DNA from: Brevundimonas abyssalis TAR-001
GTDB lineage: Bacteria; Pseudomonadota; Alphaproteobacteria; Caulobacterales; Caulobacteraceae
Assembly: GCF_000466985.1 (NCBI RefSeq)
Contig: NZ_BATC01000004.1
Coordinates: forward strand, 1-64,000
DNA: 64,000 bases
Reading direction: 5' to 3'
Shown: in pieces, positions 1 to 9,756 of the stretch
How positions within the stretch are numbered: position 1 is the first letter of the stretch
How the letters are laid out: each line of letters begins with the position of its first letter
The notes under the pieces: generated by a model
Database searches by the model: none
Told to the model about the DNA's origin: nothing
Seen by the model: the letters and a program-made list of their open reading frames with translations, nothing else
Translations under genes and position numbers: made by a program

Positions 1-408
1 CCCCTCCACCGCCTGCGGCGGTCCCCCTCCCCCGATGGGGGAGGAATAGACCGCGCCCTCTTCGGCGAGGCCGGAGGCTTGGTCGGGCAGGCCGAGGGCC
101 CAGGCATCGGGGCGGGCGTCGAGATAGCGATCCAGCGCATCGAAGATGGCGGCCTGATAGTTGGCCATGGGGCGATAGCCGCGGATGGTGGGCAGGCCCA
201 GTTCGGCCAGCACGGCCGAGATGTTCATGTGCTTGAACTCGACCGAGCGGTGGGAGCGGCCTGTCTGTTCCATCAGGGCCCGGGCGTGGTGCGCCTTCAC
301 ATAGGGCTCCCCCTCGGACTGGGCGCGCAGCATGGCGAAGTGGTCCGCAACGATGGCGTCAAGCTCATCGTCCGACCAATTGCTGCCTGTGACGTTCTGA
401 TCCGCCAA
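1..408 (-). CDS. Partial DUF3883-like protein (N-terminal part only)
   Basis: The minus strand reads without a stop from about 408 to the window edge, so the C-terminus is missing. The N-terminus has the pattern W-S-D-D-E-L-D-A-I-V followed by PYVKAHHARALME and SVEFKHMNISAVLAELGLP. From memory, this opens a family of bacterial proteins that often end in a DUF3883 or HNH nuclease-like domain. That domain would lie outside the window. No ATG is available: TTG at 408 or TTG at 426 are the possible starts. A GC-rich palindrome at 26-44 lies in frame inside the last visible codons. The N-terminal family is fairly recognisable, but no function can be assigned. Confidence 0.5.
   Translation of the reverse strand, partial: MADQNVTGSNWSDDELDAIVADHFAMLRAQSEGEPYVKAHHARALMEQTGRSHRSVEFKHMNISAVLAELGLPTIRGYRPMANYQAAIFDALDRYLDARPDAWALGLPDQASGLAEEGAVYSSPIGGGGPPQAVEG
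26..44. repeat. REP-like GC palindrome
   Basis: A perfect 8-bp inverted repeat, CCTCCCCC and GGGGGAGG, with a 3-nt loop. It is followed toward position 1 by a GC-rich second arm. This looks like the small palindromic elements scattered through Caulobacterales genomes. Here it lies in the open frame of the partial gene at the window edge. Confidence 0.5.
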
Positions 409-505
409 TGCGTTGTCCCCCGCCAACCCAGGGTAGCGGGACAGGAATGGGTTTGACCAGGCGCCTCGTCGGGCGCTGCGCACGCACGCGGCGCCGTGAG
501 TCTGG

Positions 506-528
506 ATCGTCCGGTCAAGCCGGACGAT
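506..528. repeat. Perfect 9-bp hairpin, REP-like
   Basis: ATCGTCCGG and CCGGACGAT flank a 5-nt loop, between the partial gene at the left edge and the HTH gene at 677. No T-run follows, so a REP-type palindrome is a better reading than an intrinsic terminator. The flanking 409-676 stretch has no supported gene. Confidence 0.5.
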
Positions 529-531
529 GAC

Positions 532-565
532 GGGGATTGGGGTTGGGGTGGGGGTTGGGGTGGGG
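532..565 (+). other. G-run tract with G-quadruplex potential
   Basis: Six runs of four or five G are separated by 1-3 nt (starts at 532, 539, 545, 550, 557, 562). They lie about 110 bp upstream of the ATG at 677. The spacing fits a parallel G-quadruplex on the plus strand. Only the sequence pattern is seen; no function is implied. Confidence 0.45.
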
Positions 566-676
566 CGCGCCATACGCCGCCGCGTTCGGAGCCCCAAGGT
601 CTTGATCCGCAAGGATCGGGCGGTCGTTTGGGGGCGATTTGTCCGCACGCGTTCGGGCCTGCGCCATCATCACCCC

Positions 677-1378
677 ATGACACGCAAGATCGAAGAGGCG
701 CAGCCGACGTGGTTTCGGCTGAGCGAGGAAAGCTGGAACGAGATCCGGGAGGCGTACCGGAACGGGGCGACGGCGAAGGAGCTGGCGGTGCGGTGGAAGG
801 TGTCGCCCAGCTCCATCTATCGCCATGCCTGGGAGGGGGGCTGGAGCAAGAAGCGCAGCGCCGATGCGGATGCGCGGGCCCACGCCGAGGCCATCGCCGA
901 GGAGGAGCGGGCGGACCAGACGCGGCCGGACCCGGAGGCGGGCCTGTTCGGGCCGCCGGGCGCGGACGACGAAGCGATGCTGGGCGATCCGGCGGCTCTG
1001 GCCGAACAGGCCATGGCGGCCTCGGTGCGGGCCATGCGGGCGCGGCTGTTCGTGGAGGCGGAGAAGCTGGCGCGGCTGTCGGAGGCCTATGGCCGGATGG
1101 CGGAGAAACGGGGCGGGCCGGCGGTGACCATCGAGACCATCGACCTTGAGACCCTGTACGACATCGTCATGAACAAGGACGGGCGGGTGGGCGAGCGGTT
1201 CCGGGTGGACCCGGACGATCCGGGGCCGCGCGATCCGATTCTGGTGCGCTACTGGTCCCACCGGTACGCCGAGCGGGAGGCCTTCAAGGAGCAGATCCGC
1301 AGGGTGCGGGCCAATGCGAGAAAGGCGGCGTGCAGGGCGGTGGGGCTGGACCCGGACGCGCCGCTGCCGGGGTTCTAG
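677..1378 (+). CDS. Helix-turn-helix protein, possibly terminase-small-subunit-like
   Basis: A 233-residue protein. Residues about 20-50 (NGATAKELAVRWKVSPSSIY) form a clear helix-turn-helix of the kind seen in site-specific recombinases and phage terminase small subunits. The middle is Ala/Glu-rich and probably helical. The C-terminus is basic and ends in PLPGF. The ATG at 677 was chosen because the upstream in-frame extension is G-rich translated spacer (Gly/Val repeats) with no family character. No phage genes surround it, so a stand-alone DNA-binding protein is as likely as a prophage remnant. Confidence 0.6.
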   Translation: MTRKIEEAQPTWFRLSEESWNEIREAYRNGATAKELAVRWKVSPSSIYRHAWEGGWSKKRSADADARAHAEAIAEEERADQTRPDPEAGLFGPPGADDEAMLGDPAALAEQAMAASVRAMRARLFVEAEKLARLSEAYGRMAEKRGGPAVTIETIDLETLYDIVMNKDGRVGERFRVDPDDPGPRDPILVRYWSHRYAEREAFKEQIRRVRANARKAACRAVGLDPDAPLPGF

Positions 1379-1476
1379 GGGCGACAGGGTCTGAAATTGG
1401 CAAGCGCGCCGACCGGGGTCGGCGCCGCTGCTCAGGTCTCAAAATCGGCCCCAGAAGCGTCCTCGGGGCCGGTGGA

Positions 1477-2688
1477 TCAGGCCATGGCCTTTGTCAGGTT
1501 CTCGGCCACCTTGTCGAGGAAGCCCTCGGTGGTGAGCCAGCTCTGGTGGTCGCCGACCAGCAGGGCCAGGTCCTTGGTCATGTGGCCGCTCTCGACCGTG
1601 TCCACGACGACCTTTTCGAGGGTCTCGGCGAAGTCGATCAGGGCCTGATTGCCGTCCAGCTTGCCGCGGTGCTTGAAGCCGCGGGTCCAGGCGAAGATCG
1701 AGGCGATGGAGTTGGTGGAGGTGGCCTCGCCCTTCTGGTGCTGGCGGTAGTGGCGGGTGACGGTGCCGTGGGCGGCCTCGGCCTCCAGGGTCTTGCCGTC
1801 GGGGGTCATCAGCACCGAGGTCATCAGGCCCAGCGAGCCGAAGCCCTGCGCCACCACGTCGGACTGGACGTCGCCGTCGTAGTTCTTGCAGGCCCAGACG
1901 AAGCCGCCGGACCATTTGATGGCCGCGGCCACCATGTCGTCGATCAGGCGGTGCTCATAGGTCAGGCCGCGGGCGTCGAACTCGGCCTTGAACTCCTCGT
2001 CGAAGACCTTCTGGAAGATGTCCTTGAAGCGGCCGTCATAGGCCTTGAGGATGGTGTTCTTGGTGGACAGATAGACCGGGTAGTTGCGCGCCAGGCCGTA
2101 GGCCAGGCTGGCCCGGGCGAACTCGGTGATGGAGTCGTCGAGGTTGTACATGCCCATGGCCACGCCGGCCGAGGGGGCCTTGAACACCTCGTGCTCGATG
2201 ACCGCGCCGTCGTCGCCGACGAACTTGATGGACAGGGTGCCCTTGCCGGGGAACAGGAAGTCGGTGGCCTTGTACTGGTCGCCGAAGGCGTGGCGGCCGA
2301 CGATGATGGGCTGGGTCCAGCCGGGCACCAGACGGGGCACGTTGGAGCAGATGATGGGCTCGCGGAAGACCACGCCGCCGAGGATGTTGCGGATGGTGCC
2401 GTTGGGCGAGCGCCACATCTTCTTGAGGCCGAACTCCGCGACCCGCGCCTCGTCCGGGGTGATGGTGGCGCATTTGACGCCGACGCCGTGCTTCTTGATG
2501 GCCTCGGCCGCGTCGATGGTCACCTGATCGTCGGTGGCGTCCCGGTGCTCCATGCCCAGGTCGTAGTAGTCCAGCTCAAGGTCCAGATGCGGAAAGACCA
2601 GCTTGTCCTTGATCATCTGCCAGATGATCCGGGTCATCTCGTCGCCGTCGATGTCCACGATGGGGTTGTCGACCTTGATCCTGGTCAT
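1477..2688 (-). CDS. icd: NADP-dependent isocitrate dehydrogenase
   Basis: A 403-residue protein of the homodimeric type usual in alphaproteobacteria. It oxidatively decarboxylates isocitrate to 2-oxoglutarate in the TCA cycle, making NADPH. The start [20 protein letters not shown] is the family N-terminus, so the ATG at 2688 is preferred over in-frame upstream codons, which encode low-complexity sequence. AAGG precedes this ATG. The substrate-binding segment [12 protein letters not shown], and [25 protein letters not shown] near the dimer and metal site, are intact. It is divergent from the small membrane protein gene at 2751 and appears monocistronic. Confidence 0.95.
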   Translation of the reverse strand: MTRIKVDNPIVDIDGDEMTRIIWQMIKDKLVFPHLDLELDYYDLGMEHRDATDDQVTIDAAEAIKKHGVGVKCATITPDEARVAEFGLKKMWRSPNGTIRNILGGVVFREPIICSNVPRLVPGWTQPIIVGRHAFGDQYKATDFLFPGKGTLSIKFVGDDGAVIEHEVFKAPSAGVAMGMYNLDDSITEFARASLAYGLARNYPVYLSTKNTILKAYDGRFKDIFQKVFDEEFKAEFDARGLTYEHRLIDDMVAAAIKWSGGFVWACKNYDGDVQSDVVAQGFGSLGLMTSVLMTPDGKTLEAEAAHGTVTRHYRQHQKGEATSTNSIASIFAWTRGFKHRGKLDGNQALIDFAETLEKVVVDTVESGHMTKDLALLVGDHQSWLTTEGFLDKVAENLTKAMA

Positions 2689-2750
2689 GCTTCGTCGCCT
2701 TCCGGTTGGGGAGAAAAGTGTCGGGCGGGGTATAGCGAGCGCGGCCGCCG

Positions 2751-3254
2751 GTGCAAAGCCCGCCGCGGCGGCGGGCCATTCGCCCGTTGCGCGAAACCGG
2801 GGGCGCTGATAGCGCTGGGTGGTCTTCGTTCGGAGCAACCGGCCATGCCGCGTCGTCCCCTTTCGCCCGCCCGGGCGCCCACTGTCCGTCCGTCGCTGGA
2901 GCCTTCCGCAAGGCGTCGCCGGGCGAGATCCTGACCGATCTGCTGACCTTCGACCGGCTGCTGACCGGGCCGGTGATCCATCTGATCTACTGGGCCGGGC
3001 TGGCGCTGATCGTGCTGGGCGGGTTCGCGGTGGTGGGCGGCGCCGTGGGGCTGGCGCTGAACGAGCCGGGCTGGCTGTCGTGGGTGCTGGCGATCCCGAC
3101 GCTGGTGATCGGCCTGCTGGTGCTGTCCATCGGGGCCCTGCTGTGGCGGTCGTTCTGCGAGCTGTACGTGGCCCTGTTCCAGATCGCGGCGGACCTGAAG
3201 GTCATGCGCGCCTATGTGGAGCAGGATCACGCCCCCGCGCGCGGGGAGCCGTGA
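2751..3254 (+). CDS. Small DUF4282-like membrane protein
   Basis: The recognisable part begins around [22 protein letters not shown]. It has two hydrophobic segments, then a short helical tail with [17 protein letters not shown], which fits small two-helix DUF4282-type inner-membrane proteins. The start is uncertain. Only GTG 2751 and TTG 2787 are in frame upstream, and the roughly 55 residues they add are low-complexity. The true start may be a rare codon near 2910-2935, or it may be lost to an indel. It ends in a 4-nt GTGA overlap with the following flavoprotein gene, implying translational coupling. Confidence 0.6.
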   Translation: MQSPPRRRAIRPLRETGGADSAGWSSFGATGHAASSPFARPGAHCPSVAGAFRKASPGEILTDLLTFDRLLTGPVIHLIYWAGLALIVLGGFAVVGGAVGLALNEPGWLSWVLAIPTLVIGLLVLSIGALLWRSFCELYVALFQIAADLKVMRAYVEQDHAPARGEP

Positions 3255-4155
3255 CGGCGGTCGATGTCCTGATCATCGGCGCGGGCCCGGCGGGGCTGAC
3301 GGCGGCCACCTATCTGGCGCGGTTCCGGCGCTCGGTGCTGGTGGCCGACGGGGGCGAGCCGCGCGCGGCCTGGATCCCGCTCAGCCACAACATGCCGGGC
3401 TTTCCGGAGGGCATCGGCGGCGACGCCATCCTGACCCGCATGCGGCTTCAGGCCGAGGAGTACGGGGCGCAGATCCGGCCGGTGTTCGTGGAGGGGTTGG
3501 CGCGCGAGGGCGACGGCTTCACCGCGCGGCTGGGGGATGTGCGGATCACCGCCCGCGCCGTGCTGCTGGCCACAGGGTGGTGGACCATCACCCGGACCTG
3601 CCCGGAGTCGAGGACGCCATCGCCCGGGGGCTGGTGCGCATCTGCCCCATCTGCGACGGCTTCGAGGCCATCGGCAAATCCATCGCGGTGATCGGCGACG
3701 GCGATCTGGGGGCGCGGGAGGCGGCCTTCGTGCGCACCTATTCGGAGCAGGTCTGCCTGATCCATGTGGGGCCGCCCGTGGCCCTGACCCGGCGCGACGA
3801 CCTGAAGCGTCTGGGCGTGCCGGTGATCGAGACCACCATCGAGCAGGTGCATATCGAGGGCGACCGGCTGATCGCCCTGTCATGGGGCGGAAAGCAGACC
3901 AGCTTCGATGCGGTCTATTCGGCCCTGGGCACCACGCCCGAGTGCGGCCTGGCCGTGGATCTGGGCGCGGCCCTGGGCGAGGACGGACGTCTGGCCGTGG
4001 ATGATCACCAGCAGACCAGCGTGCCGGGCCTCTATGCGGCCGGCGATGTGGTGCGCGGCCTCAACCAGCTGACCGTGGCCTCGGCCGAGGCGGCGGTGGC
4101 CGCCACCGCCATCCACAACCGCTTCAGACAGGCGGAGGGGATGACGGCGGACTGA
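3251..4155 (+). pseudogene. Thioredoxin-reductase-like flavoprotein, frame broken once
   Basis: Begins GTG at 3251 with the FAD-binding VLIIGAGPAGLTAATYLAR. It continues to LLATG, then changes frame at 3575-3581, where one G appears missing. With one G restored the line reads on through DHHPDLPGVEDAI, the redox-type motif CPICDG, a second nucleotide-binding GDGDLGAREAAF, and the closing FAD motif GLYAAGDVVRGLNQL. That gives about 301 residues, the usual length for this low-molecular-weight family. It probably transfers electrons from NAD(P)H to a disulfide partner; CPIC rather than CATC suggests a non-TrxA partner. The break is as likely an assembly indel as a real mutation. Confidence 0.75.
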
Positions 4156-4162
4156 GGCGGCG

Positions 4163-5983
4163 TCAGCCCCGCTGGGCCGCGATCCAGTCGTCCACCACAC
4201 GTTCGAGCACGGTCAGCGGCACGCCGCCGGCGTTGAGCGCCGTGTCATGGAAACCCTTGATGTCGAAGCGGTCGCCCAGCTGGGTCATGGCGCGGGTGCG
4301 CAGGTTGCCCCACACGGTCTGGCCCACCTTGTAGCTGGCCGCCTGACCTGGCCAGACGCAGTAGCGCTCCACCTCGGTGGTGACCGTGCTCTCGGCGTCG
4401 CCCAGGGTCTCGACCATGTAGCGGATGGCCTGTTCGCGGCTCCAGCGTTCGGAGTGGAGCCCGGAATCCACCACAAGGCGCACGGCGCGGAACATGAAGG
4501 ACTGCAGGTAGCCCAGACGGCCCCACGGGTCGTTGTCATAGACGCCCATCTCGTCGGCCAACTGTTCGGCGTAGAGGCCCCAGCCTTCGGAATAGGCCGA
4601 GAAGCCCAGCAGCTTCATCAGCATGGGCGCGTCGTCGTTCTCCATCTGCAGGGCGATCTGGTGGTGATGGCCCGGCGACGCCTCGTGATAGGTCAGGGTG
4701 GGCAGGGTGAATTTCGGCCATTCAGCCGTGTCCCGCAGGTTGATGTAGTAGGCGCCCGGACGCGAGCCATCCAGAGCCGGCGGCTGGTAATAGCCGCCCG
4801 GCGCGCCCGCCTCGGTGGTGACCGGCACGCGGCGCACCTCCACCGGCGAGACCGGGATGCGGCCGAAATAGGCGGGCAGGCGGGCCTGCATGTCGGCCAT
4901 CTGGGCGTTCAGGGAGGCCAGCAGCTCCTCACGGCCCGCGTCGGTGTTGGGATAAACCTGGGCGGGATCGCGGGCCAGGGCCGAGATGCGCTCACCGACG
5001 GTGCCCTCGGTGCGGCCCTCGGCGCGCAGGATCTGGTCCGCGCGGGCGCTCAGTTCGGCCACCTGCTCCAGCCCCATGGCGTGCACCTCGGCGCCCGTCA
5101 TCTCGGTGGTGGTGAAATAGCGCAGGCCGAAGCGGTAATAGTCTTCGCCGCGGGGCAGCCGCCACACGCCCGCATCATGGGTGGCGTTCGCCCGCTGGCT
5201 GCGCAGGGCTTCGGCCTGACGCTCCACGGCGGGATAGATGCCGCCCTCGACGATGCGGCGGGCGCGCTCACCCCATTCGCCGGGCAGATTCGCCTCGGCG
5301 GCGCGGCGCGCGATGGAGGTGGTCATGACCGACTCGCCCGCCGGCGTGCCCGTCAGATTTCCCAGCAGACCCACAGTGCGCTCGATGATGAAGTCGGGCG
5401 GCACGGCGCCCGCCGCGAAATCGGCGTGCATCCGCTCGGTTTCCTGGTCCAGGGCCGTTGGGAAAGCCTCCAGGCGCGAGAGATAGGCCTCCGCGTCCTC
5501 GGCCGTTTCAATACGGTGCTGGGCGTCCAGGAAGTCCGGGACGCTGTTGTAGGACCCGCCGAGCTGGTTGACCGTATAGGGCGACGGAAAGCCCTGGCCG
5601 TAAGGGAACTCGTAGCTGGAGGCGACCGTATCGCCGAAGTATTTGACCGTGTCGTAGTGGATCTGGCTGCGCGCGGGCAGGGCCGCGCGGTCGATGGACT
5701 CCATCTCGGTCATGAAGCCCTGGAACACCACCTTGTCAGCCTCGATCTTGGCTGCGGAGCGGTCGTCGAGGCGCGATTTCAGGGCGGCCATCGGCCCGGT
5801 GTCCAGGCCCAGCATGGTCACCGTCTCGGGCGACGTCATGACCATCTGCTGGACGATGCGCTCCATCAGGCCTTCGAGGGTGGCCTCGGCGGTGTCCTGA
5901 CGGGCGAAGGCCAGAACCTGGCCGGAGGCGGCCAGACCGGCCCCCGCGGCGGCGGTGAAGAGAAGGCGACGGCGGTCGATCAT
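4163..5983 (-). CDS. DUF885 family secreted metallohydrolase
   Basis: A 606-residue protein with a Tat-like signal (RRRLLFTAAAGAG) and probable cleavage after the Ala-rich stretch, so periplasmic. The catalytic-type motif HEASPGHHH lies about two-thirds along, followed by SEGWGLYAEQLADEMG. Both are hallmarks of the DUF885 family, which is related to M32-like zinc peptidases. The ATG at 5983 starts directly before the twin-arginine signal and has GGGAG upstream. The enzyme probably cleaves peptides or amides, but the substrate is unknown. It is convergent with the thioredoxin-reductase-like gene. Confidence 0.85.
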   Translation of the reverse strand: MIDRRRLLFTAAAGAGLAASGQVLAFARQDTAEATLEGLMERIVQQMVMTSPETVTMLGLDTGPMAALKSRLDDRSAAKIEADKVVFQGFMTEMESIDRAALPARSQIHYDTVKYFGDTVASSYEFPYGQGFPSPYTVNQLGGSYNSVPDFLDAQHRIETAEDAEAYLSRLEAFPTALDQETERMHADFAAGAVPPDFIIERTVGLLGNLTGTPAGESVMTTSIARRAAEANLPGEWGERARRIVEGGIYPAVERQAEALRSQRANATHDAGVWRLPRGEDYYRFGLRYFTTTEMTGAEVHAMGLEQVAELSARADQILRAEGRTEGTVGERISALARDPAQVYPNTDAGREELLASLNAQMADMQARLPAYFGRIPVSPVEVRRVPVTTEAGAPGGYYQPPALDGSRPGAYYINLRDTAEWPKFTLPTLTYHEASPGHHHQIALQMENDDAPMLMKLLGFSAYSEGWGLYAEQLADEMGVYDNDPWGRLGYLQSFMFRAVRLVVDSGLHSERWSREQAIRYMVETLGDAESTVTTEVERYCVWPGQAASYKVGQTVWGNLRTRAMTQLGDRFDIKGFHDTALNAGGVPLTVLERVVDDWIAAQRG

Positions 5984-6188
5984 GGCGAAGCTCCCGAAAA
6001 ACCCAGGATGAAGGGGTATCACCCCCCGGCAGGAGAACAAGTCCGGCGCGCGTTACAACTCTTTCATCCTGGCCGGCGGCCCGGGCCTCGCGTCAGGGAT
6101 GGTCAGGGCTTCCCGGCTTGTCAGCGACCAAGGTTCGGCCCCAGGGTCTGATGGACGGCGGGAGGGCCGCCGCTGAAAGGGGTCGTCG

Positions 6189-6554
6189 ATGTCCCGACCG
6201 ATCATTCGCCGGATGCGCAATCTCGCCGTCGCCTGCGCCGCCGGAGCCGGGGTGTCCGGCTGCGTCACCGATCCGGCCTTTCTGGAGGGCCTGGCCCTGG
6301 CGGCCGACTCCATCGCCGCCAGCACAGCCAACTGCTACTACCGGCACAACGCCTATGGGGTCAGCGAATACTATTGCCCGCCCACGTACGGCTATGGGGC
6401 GCCGGTCTATGTGGCGCCGGTCTACACGCCCCGCCCCCGGCACTATGACCGCCGGGACCGCCACGATCGCCGCGAGTGGCGCGACGACCGCCGCCGGGAC
6501 CGGGATCGGGACGGACGCCGCGACCGCCGTGATCGGCGCGGCGGCAAGGGCTGA
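6189..6554 (+). CDS. Small lipoprotein with Arg/Asp-rich tail
   Basis: A 121-residue protein. The signal ends in the lipobox G-V-S-G-C at residue 25, so it is expected to be lipidated. The middle is rich in Tyr and Pro. The last 40 residues are almost only Arg and Asp with a few His, a disordered, highly charged tail. No enzyme motif is present. It ends just before the convergent cckA gene. Function is unknown; an envelope- or polymer-associated role is only a guess. Confidence 0.7.
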   Translation: MSRPIIRRMRNLAVACAAGAGVSGCVTDPAFLEGLALAADSIAASTANCYYRHNAYGVSEYYCPPTYGYGAPVYVAPVYTPRPRHYDRRDRHDRREWRDDRRRDRDRDGRRDRRDRRGGKG

Positions 6555-8633
6555 TCAGGCGGCGTATAGCTCCTGCTTGACCCGCTCGGCCAAGGTCTTG
6601 ATGTCCAGCGGCTTGGGCAGGAACGAGACATTGGCCTCGTCCGTCAGCAGGTCCGAGAAATCGCTCTCGGCATAGCCGGAGATGAACATGACCGGCGCGT
6701 CGCCCAGATAGATGCGCGCTTTCTTGAGCAGGGTCGGGCCGTCCATGCCGGGCATGACCACGTCGGAGATCAGCATGTCGATCTGGCCGGCGTGCTCTTC
6801 GGCCAGCAGAAGGGCCTCTTCGCCGTCGGCGGCCTCGATCACCTCATAGCCGCGCTGACGCAGCAGCTTGGCGGCGATCAGGCGCACGGCGGATTCGTCC
6901 TCCACGAACAGGATGCGGCCGGCGCCGGACAGGTCGCGCGGGGCTGATTTCTTGGGCTTGGGCTCCTGCACAGCCTCGGCCAGATCCTTCTCGTTCGCGG
7001 CGGGCAGGAACATGCGGAAGGCCGCCCCCTCGATCCCGCTGGGGCCTTCCAGATTCTGCACGGCCACATGGCCGCCCGCCTGCTGCATGATGCCGTAGAT
7101 GGTGGCCAGGCCCATGCCCGTGCCCTCGCCTACGGGCTTGGTGGTGAAGAAGGGCTCGAAGATCTTGTCCAGCAGCTGGGGCGGCACGCCCGGGCCGGTG
7201 TCGGCCACCTCGATCAGGGCCACGTCGCCGTCAGGCGCGGCGGCCCAGCCCAGCTCCCGGGCCTGATCGGCGGACAGACGCTGGGTGCGGATGGTGACCA
7301 GCCCCGCGCCCGGCTCCACCACCCCGCGCATGGCGTCGCGGGCGTTGACGGCCAGGTTCATGACCGCCCGCTCCAGCTGGCCCCGGTCGGCGGTCACGGT
7401 GGGCAGGTCGCGGCCGTAGTCGGTCTCCAGCCGCACGTCCTCGTGCAGCAGGCGGCGCAGCAGGACGGCGAAATCGGCCACCAGCTCGCCCAGGTCCAGC
7501 CGTTCGCGCTTTACCGTCTCCTTGCGCGAGAAGGCCAGCAGCTTGGACACCAGGCTGGCGGCGCGCGACACGGTCTGGCGGATGGCGTTCAGCCCGTCAT
7601 AGGACGGGTCGCCCACCGGGTGGCGCTCCAGCAGGGCGTCGGTCTGAAGGCGCATGGCCGTCAGGATGTTGTTGAAATCGTGGGCCACGCCGCCCGCCAG
7701 CTGGCCAACCGCCTGCATCTTCTGGGCCTGGGCCAGCTGCATCTCTGTGGATTTCTGGGCCGTGACGTCGAACAGCCAGATGCGCCGTCCCTCGCCCTCG
7801 GGGGCCACATACAGGTGCAGGCTGCGGTCCGGAAACGCCTTGGCGATCAGCTCGATGGGGCCGGACGAGCCCTGGGCGATGCGTTCGCGCGCCTCGGCCA
7901 CGCCCTGGGGCAGGAACAGCTGGCCGAAGGCGGCGTCGCGCGCGGCCGCGGGGCCGGTCAGCACGGCCAGGGCGGGATTGGCCTCCTCCACCTTGCCGGC
8001 GAACAGGTCCTCGCCCGCCAGCACGGCGGACCCGAAGGGCGCACCCGCCGCCATGGCGCGGCCGTCGCCGGTCTCCACCACCGGCGCCCGTGCGGGCTGG
8101 GCCGGGTCGCGGGGGGCCAGCACGCTTTCGGGGGCCTGGCGCACCAGGAAGCGTCCGTCGCCCGCCGCGCCGATCAGGACCTCCACGTCCCGCTCGCCGA
8201 TCCTGAGCATCGCGCGGCCCGGCTCGCCGCCGCGCGCCTGGGCGAAGGCCATGTAGAGGGAGCTCGCAGAACGGCCCGACGGCAGGGCTGTGGTCGCCCC
8301 GCCCGCCTCGGTCCAGGCGGCGTTGAAGGCCAGCACCCGTCCGCCGCTCCAGACCAGGGCCGCGGGTTCGGCCATGGCGTCCAGCAGGTCCACCGCCGCG
8401 TCGCCCGCCGCGCGCCGCCGCTCGCCCGCATCGGCGCGGCCGAACGCCATCACCCCCATCAGGGCCACCGCCGCCAGAGTCACGATCAGGATCAGCCCCG
8501 GGGCGCTCCAGGGGTCGTGGCGGAAGGCCGGATAGGCCGCCGCCGCCACGGCGATGACGAAGCAGACCGCCGCCGTCACCAGCCAGGGGTCGATGCGCAT
8601 CCGGGTGGGGATGTCCCGTGTCAGGGCTTCCAT
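6555..8633 (-). CDS. cckA: Hybrid histidine kinase, CckA-type
   Basis: A 692-residue protein with two N-terminal membrane helices (about 17-37 and 45-65) and PAS-like regions to about 290. The HisKA segment has the phosphoacceptor in [12 protein letters not shown] (H318). The HATPase domain has N430 and DTGPG near 478. A C-terminal receiver has its acceptor Asp at 624 ([11 protein letters not shown]) and ends TLAERVKQ. Domain order, H-box and receiver match Caulobacter CckA, which passes phosphate through ChpT to the master regulator CtrA and to CpdR. It lies just downstream of flhB on the same strand, as I recall for Caulobacter. Confidence 0.87.
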   Translation of the reverse strand: MEALTRDIPTRMRIDPWLVTAAVCFVIAVAAAAYPAFRHDPWSAPGLILIVTLAAVALMGVMAFGRADAGERRRAAGDAAVDLLDAMAEPAALVWSGGRVLAFNAAWTEAGGATTALPSGRSASSLYMAFAQARGGEPGRAMLRIGERDVEVLIGAAGDGRFLVRQAPESVLAPRDPAQPARAPVVETGDGRAMAAGAPFGSAVLAGEDLFAGKVEEANPALAVLTGPAAARDAAFGQLFLPQGVAEARERIAQGSSGPIELIAKAFPDRSLHLYVAPEGEGRRIWLFDVTAQKSTEMQLAQAQKMQAVGQLAGGVAHDFNNILTAMRLQTDALLERHPVGDPSYDGLNAIRQTVSRAASLVSKLLAFSRKETVKRERLDLGELVADFAVLLRRLLHEDVRLETDYGRDLPTVTADRGQLERAVMNLAVNARDAMRGVVEPGAGLVTIRTQRLSADQARELGWAAAPDGDVALIEVADTGPGVPPQLLDKIFEPFFTTKPVGEGTGMGLATIYGIMQQAGGHVAVQNLEGPSGIEGAAFRMFLPAANEKDLAEAVQEPKPKKSAPRDLSGAGRILFVEDESAVRLIAAKLLRQRGYEVIEAADGEEALLLAEEHAGQIDMLISDVVMPGMDGPTLLKKARIYLGDAPVMFISGYAESDFSDLLTDEANVSFLPKPLDIKTLAERVKQELYAA

Positions 8634-8682
8634 GGGGGCCTCGCAGCCGATTCGCTGATCATCAGCATACCCTGTTTCAGTC

Positions 8683-9756
8683 TCAGCGACGCTTGCGGCT
8701 GTTCAGCACGAAACCGATGACCTTGGCGGCGGCCTCGAAATGCTCGCGGGGGATGACCTCGTCCACCTCCACCGTGGCGTAGAGGGCGCGGGCCAGGGGC
8801 ACGTCCTCGATGATGGGCACCTCGTGCTCGCGGGCCACTTCACGGATTTTCAAGGCCAGGGCGTCGACGCCCTTGGCCACGCAGAGCGGCGCGGCGTCCT
8901 CGCCCGGCTCGTATTTCAGGGCCACGGAATAGTGGGTCGGGTTGGTGACGATGACCGTGGCGTTGGGCACGTTCTGCATCATCCGCTGGCGGCCCTTCTG
9001 GGCGCGGATCTGCTTCAGCTTGGCCTTCACGTGGGGGTCGCCCTCGGCCTGTTTGTAGTCGTCCTTCAGCTCCTCGCGGGTCATGCGCATGCGCCTGGCG
9101 AAGCGGTGGCGCTGCCACAGGAAATCGGCGAAGGCGGCGACGCCCAGAAAGGCCAGGGTCGCGCCCAGGATGGCGACGGCGAGATCGCGGGCCATGGGCA
9201 GGATGGCCGCCGGGCTCATGGCCGCCATGGCCTCCATTTCGCGGGTGTGGGGCTTCAGAACCACCCAGGCGATGGCGACGATGGCCACCAGCTTGAGGAA
9301 GGTCTTGACGAATTGCATCAGGCCGTCGGGACCGAAGATGCGCTTGGCGCCCTTCAGGGGCGAGATCTTCTCCAGCTTCGGCTTGATCTTCTCGCCGGTG
9401 AACAGGAAGCCCGACTGGGCCAGATTGCCGCCCGCGCCGCCGACGATGGTGGCCAGGGCGATGGCGCCCAGCAGGGGGACCGTGGCCCACAGGGCGCGGG
9501 TCCCGATCTCGATCCCGGCTCCGGCGTGCAGGGCGTCGACCATGGCGTGGGGCTGGGCGAGGAACGGCATCAGCTCGGCCGCCATCCGGCTGGTGAACCA
9601 ACCGCCGCCGATCAGGATCACCGCCGAGGCGCCCATCAGCGACAGCCAGCTGGCCAGGTCCGGGGTCTTGGCGACGTCGCCCTTTTTCCGCGCCTCGTCT
9701 AATTTTCGCGGGGTGGCTTCTTCTGTTTTGGACTCCTGGTCCTTTTCCTCAGCCAC
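8683..9756 (-). CDS. flhB: Flagellar export switch protein FlhB
   Basis: A 357-residue protein. The basic N-terminus EEATPRKLDEARKKG is typical. Four membrane segments follow, then the cytoplasmic autocleavage site NPTH at 272-275, within the run from VPNATVIVTNPTHYSVAL. FlhB sits in the type III export gate and switches substrate class from rod/hook to filament after cleavage between Asn and Pro. It overlaps the end of fliR by 8 nt, in the order fliQ-fliR-flhB. Confidence 0.95.
   Translation of the reverse strand: MAEEKDQESKTEEATPRKLDEARKKGDVAKTPDLASWLSLMGASAVILIGGGWFTSRMAAELMPFLAQPHAMVDALHAGAGIEIGTRALWATVPLLGAIALATIVGGAGGNLAQSGFLFTGEKIKPKLEKISPLKGAKRIFGPDGLMQFVKTFLKLVAIVAIAWVVLKPHTREMEAMAAMSPAAILPMARDLAVAILGATLAFLGVAAFADFLWQRHRFARRMRMTREELKDDYKQAEGDPHVKAKLKQIRAQKGRQRMMQNVPNATVIVTNPTHYSVALKYEPGEDAAPLCVAKGVDALALKIREVAREHEVPIIEDVPLARALYATVEVDEVIPREHFEAAAKVIGFVLNSRKRR

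Noticed and set aside
1330-2934. 534-codon plus-strand frame opposite icd
   Set aside because: Antisense shadow; the icd frame is complete and conserved.
4247-6151. 634-codon open frame opposite the DUF885 gene
   Set aside because: Composition is Gly/Ala/Arg/Val/His-rich with no domain; it mirrors the codon pattern of a well-supported gene on the other strand.
6450-6545. CRISPR-like short repeats
   Set aside because: The repeats are codons for the Arg/Asp-rich tail of a lipoprotein; irregular and without spacers.
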